Positions 1-8,030 of a DNA stretch of 64,000 nt are shown piece by piece; positions within the stretch are counted from its first letter, which is position 1; each line of letters begins with the position of its first letter. The translations under genes and the position numbers were made by a program. The stretch spans positions 2,552,501 to 2,616,500 of the forward strand of contig NZ_CP059896.1 of assembly GCF_014126615.1 (NCBI RefSeq), read 5' to 3'. The notes under the pieces are model-generated. The model did no database searches. It was not told the DNA's origin and was given only the letters and a program-made list of their open reading frames with translations. Source of the DNA: Ciceribacter thiooxidans. GTDB lineage: Bacteria; Pseudomonadota; Alphaproteobacteria; Rhizobiales; Rhizobiaceae.

Positions 1-147
1 CTTGCCCGGTTGGGAAAGGCTCTCGAACCGCTCGATCGAGAGGAAGCCGTCGACCTCCTCCAGCAGCGGCCGCAGGAGCTCGGCGCGGGCGAGATAGGCG
101 GTGCGCCGCCCTTCCGCGGGAACGACCTCGAAGATGACGGCGATCAT
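1..147 (-). CDS. ABM-domain (antibiotic biosynthesis monooxygenase-like) protein, partial
   Basis: The reading frame opens at an ATG at 147 and runs off the left edge after 49 codons, so only the N-terminal half is present. The visible part begins MIAVIFEVVPAEGRR and continues with a pattern typical of small dimeric ABM ferredoxin-fold proteins (beta strand, helix rich in leucine, then GFLSIERFES). Its ATG overlaps the TGA of the NIPSNAP gene in an ATGA junction, so the two are probably translationally coupled. Enzymatic activity cannot be judged from the fragment; many such proteins are small oxygenases or stress proteins of unknown substrate. Confidence 0.7.
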   Translation of the reverse strand, partial: MIAVIFEVVPAEGRRTAYLARAELLRPLLEEVDGFLSIERFESLSQPGK

Positions 148-473
148 GGCTGCCTCTCCGCCGACGGCAGGCGGCTCACTTCCTTCAGGAACAGGCGGTC
201 TTCCTCGAGAATGAAACCGGCCTTGCGGGCGAATTCGTAGTTCGCCTGGCCGAGCGGATCGGCCGCGAGCCTTGCCCGGTAGGCCTCGTAGGCCGCGAGG
301 TCCTCGACATGATAGATGCCGTAGGCGGTGGTCAGCGAGCCCTCGTGCGGGGCGAAATAGCCGACGAGATCGGCGCCGCAGCGCGGGATCGCTTCGCCCC
401 AATTGCGGGCATAGGTCGAGAAATCCTCCCGGGCAAAGGGCGCGATGCGATAGCGGATGATGCAGGTAATCAT
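144..473 (-). CDS. NIPSNAP family protein
   Basis: 109-residue protein. The start at 473 was chosen because an AAAGGA Shine-Dalgarno lies just upstream; the open frame extends further but without a ribosome site. It begins MITCIIRYRIAPF and has the NIPSNAP/dimeric alpha-beta barrel layout, with GYFAPHEG and AYGIYHVEDLAAYEAYR motifs. Members are small cytosolic proteins of uncertain function. It is first in a two-gene unit with the ABM protein and is divergent from the ArsR-type regulator at 666, which probably controls it. Family call is good; role is unknown. Confidence 0.8.
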   Translation of the reverse strand: MITCIIRYRIAPFAREDFSTYARNWGEAIPRCGADLVGYFAPHEGSLTTAYGIYHVEDLAAYEAYRARLAADPLGQANYEFARKAGFILEEDRLFLKEVSRLPSAERQP

Positions 474-540
474 GATTGGTCCTTTCGGTTTCGGGAGCCC
501 CGATGTGCCATGGTCCCGAACGAAGCTGCTTCGACCGCGA

Positions 541-618
541 TCGAAGCATCGCTTACCCACGACAGGGCATGATGCAGGCATCGCTTCGACGGACATAGTT
601 CGATATCAGCCGAAGCAT
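541..618. promoter_or_regulatory. Candidate operator region between NIPSNAP gene and ArsR-type regulator
   Basis: The divergent intergenic region carries an inverted pair TCGAAGC (541-547) / GCTTCGA (583-589) and a further direct copy of CGAAGCAT (542-549 and 611-618). This arrangement suits autoregulation by the neighbouring winged-helix regulator. The copies are seen; the binding role is inferred. Confidence 0.35.
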
Positions 619-665
619 GTGCTACACTCGGCGTGTCGAGTGCCACAAACCCCGCGAGGTGCATC

Positions 666-1343
666 ATGGCCGAAGGCCCGGACATTGCCCGCATTGCCGC
701 CCTGATCGGCTATCCCGCCCGGTCGAACATGCTGCTCGCCCTGCTCGGCGGCAGGGCGCTCACCGCGACCGAGCTCGCAGGCGCGGCCGGTGTCACGCTG
801 CAGACGGCAAGTTCGCATCTTTCGAAACTCGAAGACGGCGGGCTGCTTCGCCAGCGCAAGCAGGGGCGGCACCGCTACTTCGCGCTCGCCGACGACCATG
901 TCGGCGCGATGATCGAGAGCCTGATGGGCTTTGCCGCGAGCCGCGGGCACCTGCGCCACCGTGTCGGACCGAAGGAACCGGCGCTCCGCAAGGCGCGCAT
1001 CTGCTACGACCATCTCGCCGGCGACTATGGCGTCAGGATGCTCGACAGCCTGATCACGCAAGGGGCGATCGAATCCCACGACGAGGCGCTGCGGCTGACG
1101 AAGGCGGGCGAGAACCTGCTTTCCGGCCACGGCATCGATTTCGCCGCGCTGAAGGCGAAGCGCCGGCCGCTCTGCCGCGCCTGCCTCGACTGGAGCGAAC
1201 GCCGCACCCATCTCGCAGGCTCGCTCGGCAAGGCCCTGCTCTCCCACTTCCTCGACCGCGGCGAGGCACGCCGCGTGGAGGGAAGTCGCGTCGTCCAGTT
1301 CTCCCCGGAAGGGGAACGGCGGTTCCGGGCGATGTTCCGGTAG
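666..1343 (+). CDS. ArsR-family (HTH_20-type) transcriptional regulator
   Basis: Start taken at 666, preceded by GAGGTG; an in-frame upstream ATG at 633 has no good ribosome site. The N-terminal third is a winged helix (LTATELAGAAGVTLQTASSHLSKL is the recognition region, residues about 30-55), followed by a C-terminal domain with a CRAC pair near residue 165 that could bind a ligand or metal. At 225 residues it is longer than classical ArsR repressors and matches the ArsR/HTH_20 regulators with an added C-terminal domain that are common in rhizobia. It is divergent from the NIPSNAP/ABM pair and is its likely regulator. The inducing signal is unknown. Confidence 0.8.
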   Translation: MAEGPDIARIAALIGYPARSNMLLALLGGRALTATELAGAAGVTLQTASSHLSKLEDGGLLRQRKQGRHRYFALADDHVGAMIESLMGFAASRGHLRHRVGPKEPALRKARICYDHLAGDYGVRMLDSLITQGAIESHDEALRLTKAGENLLSGHGIDFAALKAKRRPLCRACLDWSERRTHLAGSLGKALLSHFLDRGEARRVEGSRVVQFSPEGERRFRAMFR

Positions 1344-1462
1344 ACGATCAGCACCGCGCCGCCCGCTCCCTGGAGGATGCGCTGATCGAAGGCGAACAGT
1401 CGGGCGAGCCGCGTCCCTTTGACTTCGATGCGTTCAAGAAGCGCAAGCGGGCAGCGTTCTAG
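1343..1462 (+). pseudogene. Remnant of a ParD-family antitoxin C-terminus
   Basis: Directly after the ArsR-type gene a frame reads ...RSLEDALIEGEQSGEPRPFD, then FDAFKKRKRAAF and a stop at 1460-1462. The SGEPxPFDFDAF-KxRKR ending is characteristic of the toxin-wrapping tail of ParD antitoxins (RelE/ParE partners). No start codon, ribbon-helix-helix N-terminus or ParE toxin is present here, so it looks like the 3' scar of a lost toxin-antitoxin pair. The frame differs from that of the upstream regulator. Confidence 0.55.
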
Positions 1463-1485
1463 CGGCCCGTCTCTTCGCGCTGCCC

Positions 1486-1510
1486 CTCTTCTCCCCGGCG
1501 GGGAGAAGAG
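1486..1510. repeat. 25-bp perfect intergenic palindrome
   Basis: CTCTTCTCCCCG at 1486-1497, one central base, and its exact reverse complement at 1499-1510. It resembles the CTCCCC/GGGGAG palindromic arms seen again near 52.3 kb and 63.8 kb and is probably one unit of the host's intergenic repeat family. It could also act as a weak bidirectional transcription stop. Confidence 0.7.
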
Positions 1511-1582
1511 AAGCGCCTTGCAAAGAAACCAACCGTCCGGTATCTTTAGGGCCATGATGAACGCGTGCGAGAGTATTTTGCG

Positions 1583-1927
1583 ATGAACCCCGTCTTTTCC
1601 GCCTACGGTGCGCTCGGTGGCGCCATCGTGCTCGAGGTGATCGGCACGACGCTCCTGCAGAGGTCCGAGCAGTTCACACGCCTGCTACCGACCGCGGGCA
1701 TGGTGATGTTCTACGCCGCCTCGTTCTACCTGCTGACGCATGCGCTCAAGGGCATGCCGCTCGGCATCGCCTATGCGATGTGGGGCGGGCTCGGCATCGT
1801 GCTGACGGCGCTGATCAGCGTCTTCGTCTTCAAGCAGACGCTCGATTTCGCCGCCCTTTCCGGGATTGCGCTGATCGTCGCCGGCGTCATCGTCATGAAC
1901 ACGCTCTCCGGGTCGGTGAGCCATTGA
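1583..1927 (+). CDS. Small multidrug resistance (SMR/EmrE-type) efflux protein
   Basis: 114-residue, four-helix inner-membrane protein. Helix 1 has the SMR signature with the essential membrane Glu (GGAIVLEVIGTTLLQRSEQF), and helix 3 carries AYAMWGGLGIVLTAL, matching EmrE-like drug/proton antiporters that work as dual-topology dimers. The ATG at 1583 gives the family's usual MNP... start; a GTG at 1565 would add six residues. Its TGA is overlapped by the TTG start of the TetR regulator (TTGA), so pump and regulator are co-translated. Substrate is unknown; quaternary ammonium compounds or guanidinium-like cations are typical. Confidence 0.88.
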   Translation: MNPVFSAYGALGGAIVLEVIGTTLLQRSEQFTRLLPTAGMVMFYAASFYLLTHALKGMPLGIAYAMWGGLGIVLTALISVFVFKQTLDFAALSGIALIVAGVIVMNTLSGSVSH

Positions 1928-2496
1928 ACGCGCCCGCCCTCTCCGCCTATCACCGCCCGAAACAGCCCGAACAGGTGCGCCGGGCACTGCTCGATTGCGC
2001 CGCGCAGATCGCCGCCGAAAGCGGGGCGGGCGCGATCACCATCCAGGCGGTGGCGGAACGCGCCGGCGTCACCAAGGGCGGGCTGCTCCATCATTTTGAG
2101 AGCAAGCAGGCGCTGCTCGCCGCCGTCTTCGCCGACCTGCTCGACCAGCTCGACCGCGAGATCGACCGCTCGATCGAGAGTGACCCGAAGCCCGCGGGCC
2201 GCTTCACCCGTGCCTATGTCCGCGCCTGCTTCTCCGACCGGCTGCTTGGCGCGAGAAGTCTCTGGGCAGCGCTCTCGGTCGCGATCGTTTCCGAACCGGC
2301 GCTGCGGGCGCTCTGGACCGCCTGGCTCGACCAACGGCTTTCCCGGCACCGCGCGACGGACGATACGCCGGCGCTTGCCGTCGTCCGGCTCGCCGCCGAC
2401 GGCATCTGGCTCGCCGACATGCTGGAGAAGGAAGGCGGGCTCCGGCGCTATCCGCAGAGCTTCGAGGCGGAGCTGCTGGCACTCGCCGGTGGATGA
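1924..2496 (+). CDS. TetR family transcriptional regulator of the SMR pump
   Basis: 190 residues from a TTG start that overlaps the pump stop codon by three bases; no ATG lies in a sensible place. The N-terminal HTH (ITIQAVAERAGVTKGGLLHH, residues about 40-60, then FESKQALL) is typical of TetR. The C-terminal ligand domain is of the TetR_C type with a long helix (FTRAYVRACF). Unusually for TetR-pump pairs, the regulator is downstream in the same transcript rather than divergent, implying feedback on the whole unit. Ligand unknown, likely a pump substrate. Confidence 0.85.
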   Translation: MNAPALSAYHRPKQPEQVRRALLDCAAQIAAESGAGAITIQAVAERAGVTKGGLLHHFESKQALLAAVFADLLDQLDREIDRSIESDPKPAGRFTRAYVRACFSDRLLGARSLWAALSVAIVSEPALRALWTAWLDQRLSRHRATDDTPALAVVRLAADGIWLADMLEKEGGLRRYPQSFEAELLALAGG

Positions 2497-2524
2497 AGGC
2501 GCAGAGTGCGGCGCTTGGCGGGCT

Positions 2525-3127
2525 TCAGGCCGAAGGACGGGCGGCAGGTGCGAGCCGCGCCATGAAGAGGTCCACCAGAAAGGCGACGCGGCCGGGGGCG
2601 CTGGCCGGGTCCAGCGCCGTCTGAACGACGAGGTCGATCCCGAGCGCAAGCATGGCGTCGGCCATCAGCACCGGATCGTGGCGCCGTAGCCGCCCCTCCT
2701 CCATCCAGCGCCCGAGATCCGTCTCCAGATCGGTCTGCACGGTCGTCCTGATCGGGGTCAGATAGAAGGTCTGGCGAAAAAGGGTCTGGTTCTTCACGAT
2801 GAGTGCGGCGTTGGCACTGTCCGTCCGGGCGAAATCCGCCACCAGCCGATAGGGCTCGCCGATGAAGGCCTGCGGCGTACCGGCTGCCGCCCGGGCGGCC
2901 TTTAGATCTCTGGCGAGAGGAACGACGATGGCCTCGACCAGGGCGGCGAAGGCTTCGTCCTTGTCGTTGAAATAATTGTAGAACGAACCGATCGCCAGGC
3001 CGCTGGCACGCACGATGTCGCGCACCGTGGCGGCGCCGAAGCCCAGCTGCGAAAACACGTCGCGTGCAGCGACCAGGATCGCTTCGCGGTTCGCCTTCTT
3101 GTTCTGCTCGCGTTTCGACATCTGCAT
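2525..3127 (-). CDS. TetR family transcriptional regulator of the monooxygenase/hydrolase operon
   Basis: 200 residues (198 if the second ATG at 3121 is used). The HTH occupies residues about 30-55 (TVRDIVRASGLAIGSFYNYF) and is followed by NDKDEAFAALVE, the canonical TetR continuation. It is divergent from the flavin monooxygenase at 3262, and the 134-bp spacer holds two near-identical palindromes that are almost certainly its operators. It therefore probably represses itself and the monooxygenase/hydrolase pair. The inducer is unknown, plausibly a monooxygenase substrate. Confidence 0.88.
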   Translation of the reverse strand: MQMSKREQNKKANREAILVAARDVFSQLGFGAATVRDIVRASGLAIGSFYNYFNDKDEAFAALVEAIVVPLARDLKAARAAAGTPQAFIGEPYRLVADFARTDSANAALIVKNQTLFRQTFYLTPIRTTVQTDLETDLGRWMEEGRLRRHDPVLMADAMLALGIDLVVQTALDPASAPGRVAFLVDLFMARLAPAARPSA

Positions 3128-3177
3128 GGCGTCTCATCTCACAGTTCCGACGAAAGATGAAGGGCGCGAACAAAAAA

Positions 3178-3215
3178 TGACGCAAGCGTCATTATTATTA
3201 TTGACGCATGCGTCA
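3178..3215. promoter_or_regulatory. Tandem TetR-type operators TGACGC-N2-GCGTCA
   Basis: Two 14-bp palindromes, at 3178-3191 (centre AA) and 3202-3215 (centre AT, fully self-complementary), with centres 24 bp apart and an AT-rich linker. They sit midway between the divergent TetR gene and the flavin monooxygenase. Identical half-sites in tandem are a strong sign of a specific repressor. Assignment to the adjacent TetR protein is an inference. Confidence 0.85.
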
Positions 3216-3261
3216 TTTTTCCTGATCCTTACATCCGTCTTCAGGAGGAGGAGGAACCCCC

Positions 3262-4605
3262 ATGAGCAAACGCGTCGCCGTCATCGGTGCCGGACCCGCA
3301 GGCATCACCGCCATCAAGAATTTCACCGACCTCGGTTTCGAGGTCACCGGTTTCGATCGCTGCCAGGGTGTGGGCGGCAACTGGCGCTTCGACGATCCGA
3401 CCGGCCATTCGAGCGTCTTCGAGACGACCCACATCATCAGCTCGAAATACACCTCGTCCTACGAGGATTTCCCGCTGCCGACCGACGTGGCCGACTATCC
3501 CTCGCATCGCATTCTCGCGAAGTATTTCGAGGACTATGCCCGGACGTTCGACGTGCCCGGGCGCATCCACTTCGAAACGGAAGTGGTGGCCTGCCGGCCG
3601 GCACCCGGAGACCGCTGGTCGGTGAGCTGGCGGAAGTCCGGCGAGGAGGACGTCCGGACCGAGGTCTTCGACGCCGTCTGCATCTGCAACGGACACCACC
3701 ACACGCCGAACATGCCGAGCTATCCCGGCACCTTCACCGGCACCTTCATCCACTCGCACGCCTACAAGCGCGCGGCCCCCTTCGCAGGCCAGCGCGTGCT
3801 GGTCATCGGCGGCGGCAATTCGGCCTGCGACGTGGCGGTGGAGACGGCGCGAATCTCGGAAAAGACGGCGATCAGCTGGCGGCGGGGCTACTATCTCGTC
3901 CCGAAATTCCTTTTCGGCAAGCCGATCGACTCGGTCTTCTATCGCTTTAGCTGGCTTCCGAAGGCACTCCAGCTCAGGCTGTTCGAATGGCTCCTGAATT
4001 TCCTGCAGGGACGGAACAGGGACATCGGCCTGCCCGATCCCGACCACCGGATCATGTCGACCCACCCGACCCTCAATTCGGACCTCTATCTCGCCCTTCG
4101 TCACGGCAAGGTGCAGCCGAAGCGGGACATCGCCCGCTTCGAGGGCAAGCGGGTCCATTTCGTCGACGGGACCTCGGAGGAGTTCGACACGATCATCGCC
4201 TGCACCGGCTACAAGATCGCCCATACCTTCCTCGATCCCGCGCTGATCGACCTCTCCCGCGGTCCGGTCCGGCTCTATCAGCGGATGATCCCGGAGAAGC
4301 TGAAGAACATCTACTTCATGGGTCTCTTCCAGCCGACCGGCTGCATCTGGCCGGGGGCGGAGCTGCAGGCGAAGCTCGCCGCGCGCCACCTCGCGGGCCT
4401 CTGGTCACCGTCGAAGCCGCTCGGCACGCTGATCGACGAGGAGCTGGCCGACCCGGATTTCCAGCAGGTCGCCTCGCAGCGCCACACGATCACCGTCAAC
4501 GACATGGCCTTCCGCAAGCGGCTGAAGCGCGACATCGCCCGCTCGAAACCGGCACCGGTCGCGACCCGGATCGCCAGATCTCCGCTTGCCGTGGCAGCTG
4601 AGTAA
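3262..4605 (+). CDS. Flavin-containing monooxygenase (class B)
   Basis: 447-residue cytosolic FAD/NADPH enzyme. Residues 9-14 form the FAD GxGxxG loop (GAGPAG), residues 158-168 the FMO fingerprint FxGxxxHxxxY, and residues 183-188 the second GxGxxG loop for NADPH (GGGNSA). The fingerprint ends in Tyr, as in N/S-oxidising FMOs, rather than the Trp-Pro/Asp of classic Baeyer-Villiger enzymes, although type II FMOs can do ester-forming chemistry. A strong AGGAGGAGGAGG precedes the ATG. It overlaps the downstream alpha/beta hydrolase by one base (TAATG) and lies under twin TetR operators, suggesting an inducible two-step catabolic or detoxification route. Substrate unknown. Confidence 0.9.
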   Translation: MSKRVAVIGAGPAGITAIKNFTDLGFEVTGFDRCQGVGGNWRFDDPTGHSSVFETTHIISSKYTSSYEDFPLPTDVADYPSHRILAKYFEDYARTFDVPGRIHFETEVVACRPAPGDRWSVSWRKSGEEDVRTEVFDAVCICNGHHHTPNMPSYPGTFTGTFIHSHAYKRAAPFAGQRVLVIGGGNSACDVAVETARISEKTAISWRRGYYLVPKFLFGKPIDSVFYRFSWLPKALQLRLFEWLLNFLQGRNRDIGLPDPDHRIMSTHPTLNSDLYLALRHGKVQPKRDIARFEGKRVHFVDGTSEEFDTIIACTGYKIAHTFLDPALIDLSRGPVRLYQRMIPEKLKNIYFMGLFQPTGCIWPGAELQAKLAARHLAGLWSPSKPLGTLIDEELADPDFQQVASQRHTITVNDMAFRKRLKRDIARSKPAPVATRIARSPLAVAAE

Positions 4606-5513
4606 TGACGAGCGTCGGGCACAGTACGATCAAGGGGAAGGCGGGCGCGCTCAGCGTCCGCCGCCAAGGGCCGCGGGGTGAGGCAGCGAAGGGGCAGCTG
4701 CTGTTCCTTCACGGCGCGTGGTCCTCGACGTGGTACTGGGACATGCACTTCATGCCCCATTTCGCCGAGGCCGGATATGACTGCATCGCTGTCAATCTTC
4801 GGGCGCACGGCGACAGCGAGGGCGAAATCCGGTTCGCGACGATCGAAGATTACATCGACGACGTGACCCGGCTGATCGGAGAACTCGACAGCCCGATACT
4901 GATCGGCCACTCGATGGGCGGCTTCATCGCCCAGCACATCGCCGCACGGCAGGCGGTGCGCGGGCTGGCCCTGCTCGCTTCGGTGCCCCATTACGGCTGC
5001 TGGAGCGGCTTCCTCAACGTTGTGCGGACGACGCCGTCCGGTGTCCTGCGCTGCCTTTCGACCGGCGACCTGACGCCGATCGTCACCGATCCGGACGCGG
5101 CGCGCTCGCTGATGTTTTCCCGCGGGCCGCTGGAGAGCGATATGGACTACATGCTCGATCTCTACGGGACGGAATCGATCCCGGCGCTGTTCGGCATGCT
5201 GTTGAAGCGCGTCCGCGGTCTGCCTGCGGCCTCGACGCCGAGGCTCGTCGTCGGCGCCGACCGCGACAGGCTGGTCTCGGCGGCCGATGTACGCCGGACG
5301 GCAAGGCGCCTCGGCGTGGAACCGGTGTTCATCCCGAACAGCTCGCACATGCTGACCGTCGACCATCGCTGGCGAACGGTGGCGGCCGTCCTCATGGAGT
5401 GGCTCACGATCCATCTCGCCAGACCCGTGCGTGGCGAGCCGGCCGGGCCTGCAGGCTCCGTCGTTCCCGAGGAGGGAGAAGCGGAGAACAAACCTGCCCT
5501 GCGCCGAGCGTGA
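4605..5513 (+). CDS. Alpha/beta hydrolase coupled to the flavin monooxygenase
   Basis: 302 residues. An oxyanion-hole HGAW motif is at 36-39, the nucleophile elbow GHSMGG is at 101-106 (Ser103), an Asp lies in the later GADRD segment and a His in NSSHML, giving a complete Ser-Asp-His triad. The start overlaps the monooxygenase stop (TAATG), so both enzymes are made together. A hydrolase next to a flavin monooxygenase would suit cleavage of an ester or lactone produced by the first enzyme; that is inference. The C-terminal 25 residues are polar and low-complexity and may be dispensable. Confidence 0.85.
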   Translation: MTSVGHSTIKGKAGALSVRRQGPRGEAAKGQLLFLHGAWSSTWYWDMHFMPHFAEAGYDCIAVNLRAHGDSEGEIRFATIEDYIDDVTRLIGELDSPILIGHSMGGFIAQHIAARQAVRGLALLASVPHYGCWSGFLNVVRTTPSGVLRCLSTGDLTPIVTDPDAARSLMFSRGPLESDMDYMLDLYGTESIPALFGMLLKRVRGLPAASTPRLVVGADRDRLVSAADVRRTARRLGVEPVFIPNSSHMLTVDHRWRTVAAVLMEWLTIHLARPVRGEPAGPAGSVVPEEGEAENKPALRRA

Positions 5514-5576
5514 TTGTTCTTCCTCGCCCGATCGTGTAGTCAGGCGACCTTCCCGAGGCAGAGGACGAATCTTTCC

Positions 5577-6266
5577 ATGAGCGGTTTCGAGCTGACCATT
5601 TTCGATTGTGACGGCGTTCTCGTCGATTCCGAGATCATCGCCGCGAGGGTGGAATCCAAGCTTCTCAACGAAGCAGGCTACCCGATCTCCGTGGAAGAGA
5701 TGGGCGAACGCTTCGCCGGCATGACCTGGAAGAACATCCTGCTCTCGGTCGAAAAGGAAATCGACATTCCGCTTTCGGCGAGCCTGCTCGACAAATCCGA
5801 AACGCTTCTCGACCAGCGGCTTGCCCGCGAGGTCAAGATCATCGAAGGTGTCGCCTTCGCGCTCTCGCGCATCGAGGGCCCGCGCTGCATCTGCTCCAAT
5901 TCCTCGGTCCACCGCCTCGACAGCATGCTGACGAAAGTCGGCCTCAAGGAGCACTTCGCGCCGAACATCTTCTCGGCCAAGGACCTCGGCGCCGACCGCG
6001 TCAAGCCAAAGCCGGATATCTATCTGCACGCGCTCTCGCAGATGGGCGTCGCGGCGAAGAAGGCGGTCGTCGTCGAGGATTCGGTCCATGGCGTGCATGC
6101 CGCGCGCGATGCCGGCATCCGCGTCATCGGCTTCACCGGCGCTTCGCACACCTATCCTTCCCATGCCGACCGGCTGACCGATGCCGGCGCCGAGACGGTG
6201 ATCTCCCGCATGGTCGACCTGCCGGCGGTCATCGCCGCGATGGAGAGCTGGTCGGGCCTCGTCTGA
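5577..6266 (+). CDS. HAD-superfamily phosphatase (subfamily IA, phosphoglycolate phosphatase-like)
   Basis: 229 residues from the ATG at 5577. Motif I is IFDCDGVLVDSE with nucleophile Asp10 and general acid Asp12; motif II CSNSS and motif III (KPKPDIY, then VVEDSVHGVHAA) follow in the expected order, with a helical cap between motifs I and II. This is the beta-phosphoglucomutase/phosphoglycolate phosphatase branch. It likely dephosphorylates a small sugar or glycolytic phosphate in the cytosol; the true substrate cannot be read. It is convergent with the lipid kinase gene, seven bases away. Confidence 0.85.
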   Translation: MSGFELTIFDCDGVLVDSEIIAARVESKLLNEAGYPISVEEMGERFAGMTWKNILLSVEKEIDIPLSASLLDKSETLLDQRLAREVKIIEGVAFALSRIEGPRCICSNSSVHRLDSMLTKVGLKEHFAPNIFSAKDLGADRVKPKPDIYLHALSQMGVAAKKAVVVEDSVHGVHAARDAGIRVIGFTGASHTYPSHADRLTDAGAETVISRMVDLPAVIAAMESWSGLV

Positions 6267-6272
6267 TCTCGC

Positions 6273-7189
6273 TCAGATCTTGAGGGTCAGCGCCGCCGGC
6301 TTCATGTCGAAGGAGGCGGCGATGCTTCCCGGCGTCTCGCCATCCGCCTCCAGCAGCGCCGGCCGGTCGTCGAGCGGCTCGGCCTCGACCGAACGCGCCC
6401 GGTAGAAACGGACCTTCGGATCGCGGACATGGGCGCCGGAATAGATCTTCTGCAACAGCATCAGAGTCTCGAGCGTCGGGGCGCCGCCGAGCACCGCGAC
6501 CTCGAAGAGTCCGTCGGAAAGGTCCGCGGACGGTGCGACATGCATGCCGCCGCCGAACCAGCCGCCATTGGCGATCGCCACCGCGGTCACCGGTCCGGCA
6601 TGCACCTCGCAGCCGTCGAGCACGAGCCGCACCCGGCGGGGCCGGTAGCGCAGGATCGACCGCGTGGAGTGGACGAAGAAGCGCAGCGAGCCAGGCAACC
6701 AGCCGCCGCGCGCGGCCCCGTTGACCGAACGCACGACATCGCCCGAGACCCCGAAGCTGGCGATATTGATGAAATGGCGTTCGCTGGTCGTCCCGTCCTC
6801 TGTGCGGCAACGCAGGACGCCGGCATCGACCTTCCGCAGGCGCGCGCGGGCGATCACTTCGGCGATGGCGCCCGGCTGCCGCGGCAGATCGAAATTGCGG
6901 GCGTAGTCGCCGCCGGTTCCGGCGGCTACGAAGGCGAGCGGCGTGTCGGGACGCGCGGAGGAAAGAATGCCGTCGGCAACCTCGCTGATCGTCCCGTCAC
7001 CACCGACCGCGATCACGAGGTCGACACCAGCTTCGACGATGCGGCGCGCCAGGAGCGGCGTGCCCCCGACGACGGTCTCGTGCTCCTCGATTATCGGAAA
7101 ATGCCGTTCGAGCTCGCGCCTGACGCGCAGCCAGCCCGCCTGCCCGAGCGACCACCCGAGGCGGGATTTCTGATGATGGCGACCTTCAC
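6273..7189 (-). CDS. Diacylglycerol kinase family lipid kinase, with an apparent frameshift near its 5' end
   Basis: The long frame contains the DAGK catalytic core: VIAVGGDGTISEV (ATP/phosphate loop) and AAGTGGDYARNF, then the C-terminal beta-sandwich with GGGMHVAP. The family's N-terminal strand and NP-x-SG motif are not in that frame. They lie in the overlapping frame from a GTG at 7189, reading VKVAIIRNPASG before losing homology. Adding one base near 7154 would join VKVAIIRNPASG to SLGQAGWLRVRRELERH. So either the gene carries a one-base deletion or the assembly has an error. If the deletion is real, the kinase is probably inactive. Expected role: phosphorylation of a lipid or sphingoid substrate at the inner membrane. 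Confidence 0.7.
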
Positions 7190-7251
7190 CCCTGCCCCGA
7201 CTTGCAGGGATCGCCGCCTTCCCCTCAAAGGCGGACGATCCGTGCGGCAAA

Positions 7252-7271
7252 CGGCCGGTGAAAACCGGCCG
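7252..7271 (-). terminator. Hairpin downstream of the lipoprotein gene
   Basis: CGGCCGGT / ACCGGCCG with a 4-nt loop, a perfect 8-bp stem, followed on the minus strand by TTTGCC. The T-tract is short, so it is at best a weak intrinsic terminator for the gene ending at 7291. Confidence 0.5.
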
Positions 7272-7290
7272 CCCCGCGAAACTCCTTGGA

Positions 7291-7842
7291 TTACTTGGTC
7301 TTGTAAGGACCTTCGTCGAATCCGACCTGCACCTTGGTAATGCCCGAGACGTCGCCGGGCACCGTCACCTGCTTGGTGAAAAGGAACTGGCTCGCCTGAG
7401 CGGCATCGGCAAGGCTCGCCTCGAACTGGGTGAGCTCGGTATAGACGACCTTGTCGCCGTCGGTGACCGCCACGCGGATCGGCATCTTCAGCGTGCCCGC
7501 CTTGCCCATCGGGCCGGCGACCAGGCGACCCTGGACCATGACGTTGATCGTCAGCTGCGTCTCGTCGCGGCTGCAGGAACGGGTCGTGTCGGCAAGCGAA
7601 GCCTGGTAGACGACCTTCGCCGGGTCGTCCTTGCCGCCCTTTGCGTAGGTTCGGTAGTAGGCCGTACCGTCACGCAGCGCGATCGTCGGGCAGAAGCCCT
7701 GCACCACGGGAGCGACCGCGGGCGTTGCGGCCGGCTTGTCGGCGCCGCCGCCGAGACCGGCACCGGGATTGCCGGCGTTGCAGCCCGCCAGCACTGTCAA
7801 CAAGGATGCGGCCAAAATCCCGCGCGAGACTTTCAAAGACAC
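7291..7842 (-). CDS. Putative lipoprotein, function unknown
   Basis: Start set at the GTG at 7842 because GGGAAGG lies about 7 bases upstream and it yields a clean lipoprotein signal (VSRGILAASLLTVLAGC, lipobox LAGC). The mature part has a short Gly/Ala/Pro linker and then a beta-rich domain with two cysteines (GFCPTIALRDGTAYYRTY and TRSCSRDETQL) that could form a disulfide. Rhizobial homologues are known to me only as hypothetical lipoproteins. It probably sits on the periplasmic face of a membrane. It is divergent from thrC. Confidence 0.75.
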   Translation of the reverse strand: MSLKVSRGILAASLLTVLAGCNAGNPGAGLGGGADKPAATPAVAPVVQGFCPTIALRDGTAYYRTYAKGGKDDPAKVVYQASLADTTRSCSRDETQLTINVMVQGRLVAGPMGKAGTLKMPIRVAVTDGDKVVYTELTQFEASLADAAQASQFLFTKQVTVPGDVSGITKVQVGFDEGPYKTK

Positions 7843-8030
7843 GATTCCGAACCTTCCCCATTTCAGGCTGCGCGCAGCCAAAAACCATTCCAATTGAGGC
7901 CTTTTCACGACCCTTGCGGATGGTCTATATCAGCGGCGCAGTGAAAAATCGATCCGGTCGCCGGTGTTTCGCTTCAATTTTCGGCCTCGTGCGGGCCTTC
8001 GAAGGCAAGCCTTCATTCCCGACAGCAAGG

